DNA of 64,000 nucleotides, taken from positions 310,001 to 374,000 of the forward strand of contig MARA01000003.1 in assembly GCA_001792895.1 (NCBI GenBank). The letters run 5' to 3'. The stretch's first letter is position 1, and the number at the start of each line of letters is the position of its first letter. Positions 34,169 to 43,860 of the stretch are shown here, one piece after another. This stretch comes from Lentinus brumalis. Taxonomy: Eukaryota > Basidiomycota > Agaricomycetes > Polyporales > Polyporaceae. Both the position numbers and the translations under genes were made by a program. The notes beneath the pieces are model-generated. The model worked only from the letters and a program-made list of their open reading frames with translations, had not been told where the DNA came from and made no database searches.

Positions 34169-35155
34169 ATGTTCTCTCAGCTCCTCCGCGTCGCCGTCGC
34201 GGTGGCCTTCGTTGGCCAGACCGTTGCCCTCCCCACCATGCCCATGCCTATGCGTGTAAGTGCCACCTTCGATCGGTATTCGAGCATAGTGATTGAGACA
34301 TTTCTTCAGCGCGAACTCGACAGCCGCCAGACCGGCTCGTTCGAGACCATTCAGGCATACAGGCGGGCTCCTGCTCCCGCAGTAAACACCATGCCGGTGG
34401 ACGTCGCCACTATGTCCAAGGACGGCAACATCGTACTCTTCGAGAACACCGGAGCCAAGCAGAGGCGTTCTCCTGAGCCCGAGGTGAACACCATGCCCGT
34501 CGATGTTCCCACCATGTCCCAGAACGGCAAGATCGTCCTGTTCAACAACCCGCAAGCCAAGCAGAGGCGCGAACCTATCCCGGAGGTGAACACCATGCCC
34601 GTCGATGTTCCTACCATGTCGCAGAACGGCAAGATCGTTCTGTTCAACAACCCCCAAGCCAAGCAGAAGCGCGCCCCCGCTGTTAACACCATGCCCGTTG
34701 ATGTTGCTACGATGAGCAAGGATGGCAACATCGTGCTCTTCGAGAACCCCGAAGCCAAGCAGAAGCGTTCTCCGGAGCCCGAGGTCAACACCATGCCCGT
34801 TGACGTCCCTACGATGAGCCAGAACGGGAAGATCGTGCTCTTCAACAACCCGCAGGCCAAGCAGAGGCGTTCCCCTGAGCCGGAGGTGAACACCATGCCC
34901 GTCGATGTTCCTACCATGTCGCAGAACGGCAAGATCGTTCTGTTCAACAACCCCCAAGCCAAGCAGAAGCGCGCCCCCGCCGTTAACACCATGCCCGTAG
35001 ATGTTGCTACGATGAGCAAGGATGGCAACATCGTGCTCTTCGAGAACCCTCAAGCCAAGCAGAAGCGCGCCCCCGCAATCAACACGATGCCTGTTGATGT
35101 CGCAACCATGTCCAAGGACGGCAACATCGTCCTCTTCGAAAACAAGGGCAACTAA
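34169..35155 (+). CDS. Secreted repeat precursor with Kex2-type processing sites (KEP-like), eight units
   Basis: Signal peptide MFSQLLRVAVAVAFVGQTVA, then a short propeptide ending AYRR. Exons 34169-34255 and 34310-35155; the 54-nt intron has no stop and is a multiple of three. Eight tandem units (34, 34, 34, 32, 34, 34, 32, 28 residues) follow. Each starts with one or two X-Pro dipeptides (AP, SP-EP, EP-IP), then (A/E)(V/I)NTMPVDV, then either ATMSKDGNIVLFEN (type A) or PTMSQNGKIVLFNN (type P), then AKQ and KR or RR. Unit order is A-P-P-A-P-P-A-A; the last unit ends ENKGN with no dibasic site. No Cys and no N-glycosylation sequon occur in the units. This is the known plan of Kex2-processed repeat proteins, such as the Ustilago repellent Rep1 and alpha-factor-like precursors. 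The IVLF core suggests a beta-forming peptide. Function unknown; a surface amyloid-like coat or a signal peptide are both possible. Neighbours (ESF1, NudC) are housekeeping, with no modifying enzyme beside it. Confidence 0.85.
   Translation: MFSQLLRVAVAVAFVGQTVALPTMPMPMRVSATFDRYSSIVIETFLQRELDSRQTGSFETIQAYRRAPAPAVNTMPVDVATMSKDGNIVLFENTGAKQRRSPEPEVNTMPVDVPTMSQNGKIVLFNNPQAKQRREPIPEVNTMPVDVPTMSQNGKIVLFNNPQAKQKRAPAVNTMPVDVATMSKDGNIVLFENPEAKQKRSPEPEVNTMPVDVPTMSQNGKIVLFNNPQAKQRRSPEPEVNTMPVDVPTMSQNGKIVLFNNPQAKQKRAPAVNTMPVDVATMSKDGNIVLFENPQAKQKRAPAINTMPVDVATMSKDGNIVLFENKGN
34377..35152 (+). repeat. Eight tandem coding repeats of about 96-102 bp, in a 300 bp higher-order unit
   Basis: The units inside the precursor gene are nearly identical in DNA. 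The stretch 34581-34680 recurs at 34881-34980 without difference and similarity continues to about 34760/35060 with only a few changes, exactly 300 bp apart. This spacing equals one A-P-P trio of units. The pattern indicates expansion by unequal crossing-over or gene conversion. Confidence 0.9.
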
Positions 35156-35534
35156 GGTTCGCGCTTGTGCATTCCTTCCCGGTCGTCTGACGGCTTTGCT
35201 GACCCTTGGACAGTTGACGGCGGCCTGCCTGTGGGGTACAAGTCGGACACTGGTTTCGCACGGACGATGTGCTATGTGCTACTGGCTGTATAGATTTGCG
35301 TGCTTTGTATCCTGACTATTAGCCCTTCCTTCGCTTGCGAAGGAGTGACGTTCATTCTGGAATGTATGATTGGTTCGAGATCGGGAACTAGTATTGTGCC
35401 AGACTTCGCATTCTGAACGGCTCCTGACACGGTGAGTATTCTCGCACGACGTACAGAAGCGACTACAGTGGTGTGCAGACTTGATACATGTTTTATTAGT
35501 GGATACGATGCTTTCGTTCCTTTTCCGTGTCGAG
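35156..35534. other. Intergenic region between converging repeat-precursor and NudC genes
   Basis: About 380 nt with both 3' UTRs. No gene seen; a tggttcgagatc stretch near 35370 resembles a tRNA B box but lacks the rest of a tRNA. Confidence 0.45.
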
Positions 35535-36384
35535 TTACGAGATCTTCGCCTGTGAGAAGTCCAACTCGGGATGTGCCTCTTGGAACTTCTTGAGGGCCTC
35601 CATCTTCTTGAGCTCGTCGGAAGTGGGCTTGCCCATTTGCTGTAGGGCATGAGGACATCGTTCGTTCCGAGATGAGTGTGAATGGGCGGCCGTACCTTCT
35701 GCTGATTATCGAACTGAAGGAAGCTTGAGCACTTGACTCCGGTTACACAATGTATCGACTCACCATCATCTTCTCCACCATCGCTCTATTCGACGAAGAT
35801 TAGTCGTGTGGTATTCATGGCAATTTCCACATACCTCGTTTCTCCGTCGAGATCACCGAGCTTGCTGTTCTCCGGTTGAATTTTCGTGGTATCCAATTTC
35901 GGATGGTGGGTCAAGACGTTCTCCCACCACTGCTGCTGGTTGAGCTTCTCAAGGTGGACAAGAACGGTCTCCTGATCCTCTGAATATCGGGTCAGCGAAC
36001 TACGCTAGATCTGCAGACACGGAGCATACTCACCGAGCGTCCAGGTGCTGTCCTCGACCTTGATGTCCTTGCATAGCTCTCCGGCCATGATGGGCTCCTT
36101 CCCCTTGAGCCCGACGCTGAGCTTCTTCTTCTGAATTACAACGTTGAGATCGCGTCCCCGCGTGCCTTTGGGAACGGGGACTGTGATGTCCACATCCCCA
36201 AGCTGCTGTGTCCATTTGTACGGCAGAGCTGTCAAGCAAACCGTCGAGTCTGTACACTGCGCACTCGGATGCTCGATCGAAGGACCGCACCAGCCTGTTC
36301 GGCCGCTTCGCGTGCACGATCGGCCTTGTCGCGTGCCTCCCTCTCTGCAGGGGAGAGCTTGTCGTAGTCCTCGTTGTTAGACAT
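35535..36384 (-). CDS. nudC: Nuclear movement protein NudC (CS domain)
   Basis: NudC is an Hsp90-type co-chaperone that stabilises dynein regulators such as LIS1. Starts [20 protein letters not shown] with a charged helix, then the CS (p23-like) domain: [60 protein letters not shown] and [20 protein letters not shown]. The C-terminal helix follows: [20 protein letters not shown] and [20 protein letters not shown]. Six short exons; frame intact; about 190 residues, like Aspergillus NudC. Confidence 0.95.
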
Positions 36385-36609
36385 GACGAATGATGGTATC
36401 TGGAGAGATAAGTAGCAGAACTGTGGCGGAAAGCACAGAGCTCGCTCTCGGAAGCGCGCGTCTGCCGAGCGCGTCATTCCACGTGACACGAGGCTTTCTC
36501 CGGCGTTTCTCACGACTAGCCCGTCTCAGCCCCGTTTCTGTCGTTCTACCACAGCGTCGCCGCCGTCCCTCTGACCATCTCCTTTCCATCTGGTGCGCCG
36601 CTCTTTCCT

Positions 36610-39205
36610 ATGGCGAACAATGATGTGTGGGAAGACTTTGAGGTGAGCATTTTGTGCTTGGGCCACCGCTATTGTTTATTTACAAGAGCCGTGCGCTAAC
36701 TCGGTAACAGACGTTCGAACATAACCTGAAGTACTTCAAAGTCGACCACCTGAAACAAGTTGTCGCCGGCTTCAACGAAGAGTGCGGCAGCAATCTCACC
36801 AAGTCCGGCAAGAAGGCGGACCTCATCGACAGAATCTTCAACGAGCTGCGGAATTGGAGACGGAGGAACGACGTCGAACGGTGGTTGAAAGGAAAGGCCC
36901 TTGGTGAGCGTGTGCGCCGGACTGGAACGTGAGTAATGTTGTCCATGCACCCCTGGGCCCACCACCCGCCGTCGCTTGTACCGTCTTGTGCGGGCTTGGG
37001 TCCCATTGCTGCAATGCCTCTAGGCGGCTGCGCAGACGCCATATCCTTGATAACTTACTGACCGCTTTCGCACAGTTATACGGTCATGAATCCGGAGCCA
37101 GCCCAAGCACGTAGCTATCAACATATGGATCCTTCTGTGCCCTATCAGCCCGGACGTCTTGCCATTCCACGCTATGATCCATACGCGCCCCCACGACGAC
37201 CGGGTCAGTCGATCCCTGCTGCTGGATCGTCTTCCTCTGCTGCCGCACCACCCGCTCCAATGCCCCTCATCCGCTTCAAATTCTCCCCTTTTTTCAAGGT
37301 AGATAGTCTGGTCTCGAAAGTCGTTGAATGTCCAGGTACGTGTGGCATACTCACTTGTTGACTGTGGCTTACATCCCTGTAGAATCCACGACCTCTATGG
37401 ATCGCCGGTCGCAATCTGTGACCTTTGTCATGACGAGCGATATGCTCAACAAGCTGAACAGTCAAAGGTGCGTACATCCTCCTCTCCGCTCAGCTTACGT
37501 TGACACCGATGCCCTACAGTACGAAATACCAACTTCGACTTTACTGCACGTCCTCTACATACTATACACCTCCGGGCCAATTCATCAGTCCGACATCGAC
37601 ACCATGTCCGATTGAATTTCCGCCGACTTGTGAAGTGCGAGTCAATGGCACACAGCTCAATGCAAACCTCAAGGGTCTGAAGAAGAAGCCCGGAACCGCG
37701 CCACCGCCTGACTTGGCGAAGGTAGTGCGCATGAATCAGAGCTCGACGAACCGAGTAGAAATCATCTATGTCAACAGCCAACAGCCCACCCCTCCGAAGG
37801 TATGTCTTAATCTGAGGGTCAGCAACACAATAGCTGACGGTCAGACTCCAGAAATACTATCTCGTGGTCATGCTGGTCGAGGTTACCACGGTAGATCAGC
37901 TTGTTGACCGGCTTCGGAAGGGCAAGTACAGGCGACGAGAAGACATCTTGGCGGACAGTGAGTGTACACTGGTTATGATCTCATAAATGCTGCCACTGAG
38001 TCCGTTGATGAAGTGAACAAGAGCGCGTCCGAAGATGAAGACATCGTCGCAGGACATCAGAAGATGTCTTTGAAGTGCCCGGTGAGTGATCACCTTCACC
38101 CTGTCTCTGCATCTCGTCTGACTAGCCCTCTAGCTGAGTTACATGCGGATCCAAACGCCCTGTCGCTCGAGTTCCTGCGTGCACCCGCAGTGCTTCGATG
38201 CTATGTCGTGGTTCTCGGTGATGGAGCAGACCACGACATGGTTGTGTCCTGTATGCGAGAAAGTCCTGAACGTAGAGGATCTCATTATCGACGGGTGAGT
38301 GTAGGCGTGAATCCTCTGCGTCGACTTATTACTGATATATGTCGCTCAGGTACTTCGACGATATCCTGAAGCAAACGCCAGAGGATGTTGAGGACGTCAT
38401 CGTGGAAGCGGACGGGCAGTGGCATACAGAAGACAATAAGTATGGGTCCCCTGAATGGAAGGCTGCTCATCCTGTTGGGTCACTGCCGAAGCCAGCCACT
38501 CCCGCCAAACGCGCACCCTCTCCAGTCAAACCTGCGGCGAATGGAGTTGATGGGAAAGACAAACCCAGGCTTGCCACACCGATTGAGATATCGGACGACG
38601 AGGACGAGGACGAGGGCCGGGTCAAGAGGGAACTCTCTCCATCCAACGGTTTGATCCCTCGTGCGAGCCGCCCTGCCGGAAGCTCGCAGCCGACTCGGTC
38701 CCAAACGCAGGCTCCTGACATCATCGACCTGACGTTGAGCGACGATGACGAGCCTTCGCCACCCCCACGACCGGCTGCGCCTTTGGCACCGAGCGCCGCG
38801 AAGCGGAAGGAAACACACGATTTGCCGTCGCCTACAGAGCAAATATGGAAGAAGTCCCGCACCGAGAGCGGTTCGTCTCCCTCGTCTGCTTTCAGCGACC
38901 TCGTCAACAGCAGCACGCTTCGCATGGCGGACGAAGTGGCAGCCTCTCGCAGATTGGCACCTCTCCCATCCTCTTCGCAATCACGATATCCATCCTCATC
39001 GCAGCCCGGATCGTATCGGGCTTCTGGTTCTGGGTCGCACTCGTACGGTGCCAGTGCCCCACTTCCTCCCCCGCCGTCTTCCCTTCCTCAACCCCCCACT
39101 GCGTCCTCACACGATGCATACCGACACACGTTGGCGCCCCTTCAGCCGTACGTATCACAACGCGGGAATGGGGCGGGAAGCTCTTCACCCCAACATTGGC
39201 GGTGA
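36610..39205 (+). CDS. SIZ1: SUMO E3 ligase of SIZ/PIAS type
   Basis: Transfers SUMO from Ubc9 to nuclear targets. Exon 1 MANNDVWEDFE; then a SAP DNA-binding domain (LKQVVAGFNEECGSNLTKSG-KKADLIDRI). The PINIT domain spans the middle: LIRFKFSPFFKVDSLVSKVV, KYQLRLYCTSSTYY, CPIEFPPTCEVRVNGTQLNA, NRVEIIYVNSQQ. The SP-RING carries the expected ligands: LKCPLSYMRIQTPCRSSSCV-HPQCFDAMSWF, then TTWLCPVCEK. A SUMO-interacting motif is obvious in the tail (DIIDLTLSDDDE). The last 150 residues are Ser/Pro-rich and disordered. About nine exons, all in phase. Length of about 690 residues is normal for a fungal Siz protein. Confidence 0.93.
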
Positions 39206-39711
39206 CGAGGTCGTGGACGTTGATTCATGTGTTGTTTGATGGGTTTCTTGCTGCGTGGTCACCGGCTTCCAGTTGTACCATGGGTTACCTTAGATCTATA
39301 TCGTAGTGCAGTAGTTCCTCTATGGTCGGTGTAATATCCAGGAAGAAGCTGGCGTTATGTGTTTGCTATCGACATGCTATTACCGCTGGGTTGTGATCAT
39401 CGGACATGGGCTGTAGTAGGCTGTACGGTGCAGTGCCTGTGCGCTGTCCACTGTCGTGTCGATGATGCGAGACGTCCTTCAGCCTCAGGCTTCGGCCAAC
39501 CGGGCGCTCCGGCAAGTTACTCGCAGTTTCGACCGCGATATGATTGGTCCAGCAAAAATTTGACGGTCCGGCTGTTCGGCCGGACTCGGAGTCGAAAAAC
39601 CCGGCGCTATCCGAAAACGTACTTAGACGTTCGCACGCGACGGTTTTTGCTCCTCCAACTTGTCCTCCCCCTCCACTCAGTCTCTCTCCTTCCGGTCCCT
39701 CCTCCGTCAAA
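39206..39711. other. Intergenic region upstream of the ADP/ATP carrier
   Basis: About 505 nt with the SIZ1 3' UTR and the carrier promoter. A pyrimidine run (39650-39710) precedes the start codon, as in other highly expressed fungal genes. No gene seen. Confidence 0.4.
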
Positions 39712-41061
39712 ATGGCTGACGTCAAGAAGGGCAAGACTCCCCAGGAGTTCCTCAGTGCGTATACGCTGTCTGCGCGCCGTTGTGTGCGCTGTGCTGGACC
39801 ATATGAGTGCTGACCTGGCATCCGCGCGCAGTTGACTTCATGATGGGTGGTGTGTCTGCCGTACGTTTCGCGTTCCATCGTGCCTTCGACGTAGCATTCA
39901 ATAGGTTTCATGTTTTCTAGGCTGTCGCGAAGACCTCCGCTGCCCCCATCGAGCGTATCAAGCTCCTGATCCAAAACCAGGATGAGATGGTTCGTTAGCG
40001 TCGCGGCATCGCAGTACGTCTCTTCTGATATTTTTTTCTGGTGTGCAGATCAAGCAGGGCCGTCTCGCTGAGCCCTACAAGGGCATCACCGACTGCTTCA
40101 GCCGTACCTACCGTGACGAGGGTCTCCTCTCCCTGTGGAGAGGAAACACTGCCAACGTCATCCGGTACTTCCCCACCCAGGCCCTCAACTTCGCCTTCAG
40201 TGCGTCAATCAGTCCCAATATGGCAACTGCTCGTTACTGACGTGGCATTTATAGAGGACTACTTCAAGTCCTTGTTCGGCTTCAAGAAGGACGAGGGTTA
40301 CTGGAAGTGGTTCGCCGGCAACGTCGCCTCCGGTGGTGCTGCTGGTGCCGCGTCCCTCCTCTTCGTCTACTCTCTTGACTACGCGCGTACGCGTCTCGCC
40401 AACGACGCGAAGTCCTCCAAGGGTGGAGGAGCTCGTCAGTTCAACGGTCTCATCGACGTCTACAAGAAGACGCTTGCCTCGGACGGTATTGCCGGTCTCT
40501 ACCGTGGCTTCGTCCCCTCCGTCGTTGGTATCATCGTCTACCGTGGTCTCTACTTCGGTGTCTACGACTCCCTTAGTGCGTATCATTCGTATTTCCTACT
40601 GCCTTCTGTCATTGACCATCTTCGCAGAGCCGGTTGTCCTCGTCGGTGCGCTCCAGGGCTCCTTCTTCGCGTCCTTCATGCTCGGCTGGGGTGTCACGAT
40701 TGGTGCTGGTCTTGCTTCGTACCCTCTCGACACGATCCGGTCAGTAGTTTTCATGAGCGGTCGTCTGTTACCTTTGCTAACCCGACCAATAGTCGTCGCA
40801 TGATGATGACTTCTGGTGGCGCCGTTCACTACAAGTCCATGTTCGATGCCGCTTCGCAGATCGTCGCCAAGGAGGGTACCAAGTCACTCTTCAAGGGTGC
40901 TGGCGCCAACATCCTCCGTGGTATCGCTGGTGCTGGTGTCTTGTCGCTCTACGACAAGCTCCAGGAGGTTATGTTCGGCAAGGTCTACTCCGGTGGTACG
41001 TGTTGTTTTCCTCAAGTTGCGTGCAACTGCCTGACGTGTTCTTTGCAGGCTCTGGCTAAGC
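39712..41061 (+). CDS. AAC: Mitochondrial ADP/ATP carrier
   Basis: Exchanges ADP and ATP across the inner mitochondrial membrane. About eight exons encode roughly 310 residues in three repeats. Each has the carrier motif Px[DE]xx[KR]: [26 protein letters not shown] and [15 protein letters not shown]. The RRRMMM signature in repeat three is specific for ADP/ATP carriers. Other landmarks: [58 protein letters not shown]. The C-terminus is encoded by a final exon giving GSG before TAA at 41059. Frame intact. Confidence 0.96.
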
Positions 41062-41309
41062 GTATATGTCTCGGCCATCTTACACTGTATCAGCCTCATA
41101 GTACTATCGTTTACCTTGCACGCTATACGACTCCCCGCAATAGATACTGTCGTTATTTCTCGTGGGGTTGGGCATATTATCATCGTAGTACACGTAGTAG
41201 AGCCGGAATCGAGAGATTTCTTATACCTCCAAATAAGCGCCTGATGTGGATGAGAAGCTGCGACTTCTGTCGGACGAATGTTGTCGGCTATACTGCTTGC
41301 TCTTGTTCC

Positions 41310-43813
41310 ATGCAATGTCTCTGGCGGCCACCGTTCCCGACTCTGAGTCTTAGCACTCTGCGACGCTACACCACCCGTCCTGTCGTCCTACGGCCTTACC
41401 AAGAGTCTTGTTTGGATGCCTGCCTTGATGCCTTGAAGAAAGGTGCAACACGGATTGGCGTTTCGCTCCCTACGGGTGCAGGCAAGACCACAGTCTTCAT
41501 ATCTATGCTGTCGAGGTTGGCCGCACCAGTGCAAGCCGCCGAAGCTACGCGGGCACTGGTCATCGTCAACAGCGTAGAATTGGCTCAACAGACCGCAGAC
41601 CAAGCGAGGAGACTCTTCCCGCACTGGAGCGTAGAAATCGAGCAGGGCAAGCACCATGCTTCGGGAATGGCTGATCTGTGCGTGGACATGGAAGTTCTAC
41701 TTTGTCTCGCTCATAAAGCGTGACTCCACAGCACCGTCGCAACCTTCCAAACTCTGTTGCGGGCGCAGAGGCTGGAGAAGTTTCGGGCCCAGTACCTGAA
41801 GGCTCTCATAGTCGATGAGGCTCATCATGCGGCCGCGCCTTCGTGAGTCCATTGTTGTTCCCTTCAACAGGAAGTCGTCTTGATTCTTTCCAAAAGGTAT
41901 CGTCGCATCTTGTCGCATTTCGATGCTGGAATCAAGAGCCCAGATCAAGACTTCGAGCCACCGGAACTCTCTCATAAGATACCCATCCTCGGATTCTCCG
42001 CGACCTTCAGTCGGCACGACGGGCTTGCCCTGGGGTCAGTCTTCGAAGAGATCGTCTATCACCGGGACTTCTTGGAAATGATCAAGGAACAATGGTGCGC
42101 GTGTTTTTGGCTGTTGTGTGATATCGGGGGCTCATTCACCGTGTCAGGCTCTGTGACGTGCGTTTCACCACGGTTCGGGCGAACATCGACCTCAGCGAGG
42201 TCACAGTGAACTCCCGGACCGGCGACTTCAACCCCACCAGCCTCGCTCACGTCGTGAACACCGACACTGTGAACGAGCTGATCGTGCGCACTTGGCTGGA
42301 CAAAGCTGGTTCGTTCTGTCCGCTCTTTGACGCATCCTGTCCTAATCATTGATCACAGCGGACCGGAAGTCTACGCTGATTTTCTGCGTAAACCTCTCCC
42401 ACGTCTCCAGGGTCACGGCGGCGTTTCGCGCAGCCGGGATAGATGCACGGTATCTGCACTCGCTTACTCCTGCAGCTGAGCGCAAAGCACTAGTCGAGGC
42501 CTTTAAAGCTGGACGGTATCCCGTATTGGTGAATTGCGGTGAGCCCTCATCTCCGAACCGCCGCGACTGGCCCGCTCACGCGTGTACAGCTGTCCTCACT
42601 GAGGGTGCGGACATTCCCAACATCGACTGCGTAATGGTAGCCCGACCGACCAGGTCTCGCAACATGTTCGCACAGATGGTGAGTTCCTTATATCTGTTGA
42701 CGAGCACAGGTTTTGACGGCTGGATCAGATTGGTCGTGGCATGAGATTATCTCCGACAACTGGTAAGGACTATTGCCGCATCATCGACTTCGTCGAGTCG
42801 CAGGAGCGGGTAGGCGGCGTGGTATCCGCACCGACCCTCTTTGGTCTTGATCCATCAGAGTTGAGCGATGGTCCGTATCTGACATGTGCCAATCACTTCA
42901 ATACTGACAGTCATCTCAGATGAGACCATTGAGAGCCTTGAGGAGCGTAGGGCCGCGATGGAGGCAAGCGACGGAATCGATGCGCCCGCGAAGTATGGCC
43001 CATCCGGTCACGTCCCGCAACCGAAGTCGGTGACGTACATCGACCACGACGATCCCTTCGTCCTTGCGGACCAGGCTTGTGGCGATCCGAACTTACGCTC
43101 TCTGAGTCGTAATGGCTGGGTCCGATGCGGTGATGATGTTTATGTACTGGAGTGTCTCGGGAAGGGTTACATCCGCGTCACGCCCGCAGAAGACGAAGAT
43201 GGTGGTCAGTCACTACGTACTTCTTTGTCTCCATGGTCATGCTCATACCAAGCACAGACGTGAAATATGTCGCGCACTACACGTCGCCGACAATGCCCAG
43301 GATGACGGCTTTCGTGCTCAAAATCTCGCCCTTCCGGAGGAACAAGAAGATTTTGACGGCGACGACGTTGGCGGATGCGATCCGAGGCTGCGACACGTAC
43401 GCACAGAAGGAGGTCTTGCCCGGACTCGTCGGTCATGGGTTACTGCGTACGGCGAAGTGGAGGTGGGAACCAGCCTCCGAGACGCAGAAGCAGTTCATCC
43501 TGAAGCGGTGGAAAGCTCGCAAAGTGATAACTGACGCGGACGGGGAGGGCAAGTCGAGGCTTGCGACCGAAGAGGGACTCAAGAACATGAAGAAGGGAGA
43601 GGCTGCAAACATCATCACTCGTTTGAAGCATGGGGCTCAGGTACGCTAGTATTGCGTGCGCCAGTTTGGGGACGATGTCTGACGTCGACTTCTTAGGCAC
43701 GGCACGAGAAAATGAGGAAGGAGAGGTTGCGCACGGTGCTTGGTGTGGAGAAGGAGAAAGCGCGACGCGCGAGGGAAGTGGTCAAAGTGGGACCGCTTGC
43801 CGCCGCCGCATAA
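41310..43813 (+). CDS. IRC3: Mitochondrial DNA helicase IRC3-like (SF2 DEAD/H)
   Basis: IRC3 is a double-stranded DNA-dependent SF2 helicase that keeps mitochondrial DNA stable in yeast. The start at 41310 ([20 protein letters not shown]) gives an Arg/Ser-rich presequence; the ATG at 41315 runs into a stop. Motifs in order: Q-motif region [20 protein letters not shown], Walker [24 protein letters not shown] (DEAH), [76 protein letters not shown] and a QMIGRGMR motif VI. The C-terminal part (about 270 residues) is less conserved and basic. Eleven exons, all in phase. Stop TAA at 43811. Confidence 0.9.
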
Positions 43814-43860
43814 CCAGGACTGGATTATGTGTTGCTTGTGATAAGGTACATAAGTCTCGA

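Noticed and set aside
34103..35053. A 316-codon antisense open frame across the repeat-precursor gene, itself repetitive
   Set aside because: It mirrors the tandem repeats. It has no signal peptide and no splice sites, and the plus strand has a complete, coherent gene.
34377..35152. Regular direct repeats that could be taken for a CRISPR array
   Set aside because: The units are coding, uninterrupted by unique spacers, and lie in a eukaryotic gene.
34169..35155. Ustiloxin-type (dikaritin) RiPP precursor
   Set aside because: KR-bounded repeats fit in part, but there is no UstYa (DUF3328), tyrosinase or other modifying enzyme in the window, and the cores lack the Tyr of ustiloxin-type core peptides. 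Kept only as a distant alternative.
35365..35385. tRNA B-box-like tggttcgagatc
   Set aside because: No matching A box or cloverleaf on either strand.
37896..38100. Frameshift in the SP-RING region of SIZ1
   Set aside because: All joins through the PINIT and SP-RING exons are in phase when the acceptor at gatgaag is used.
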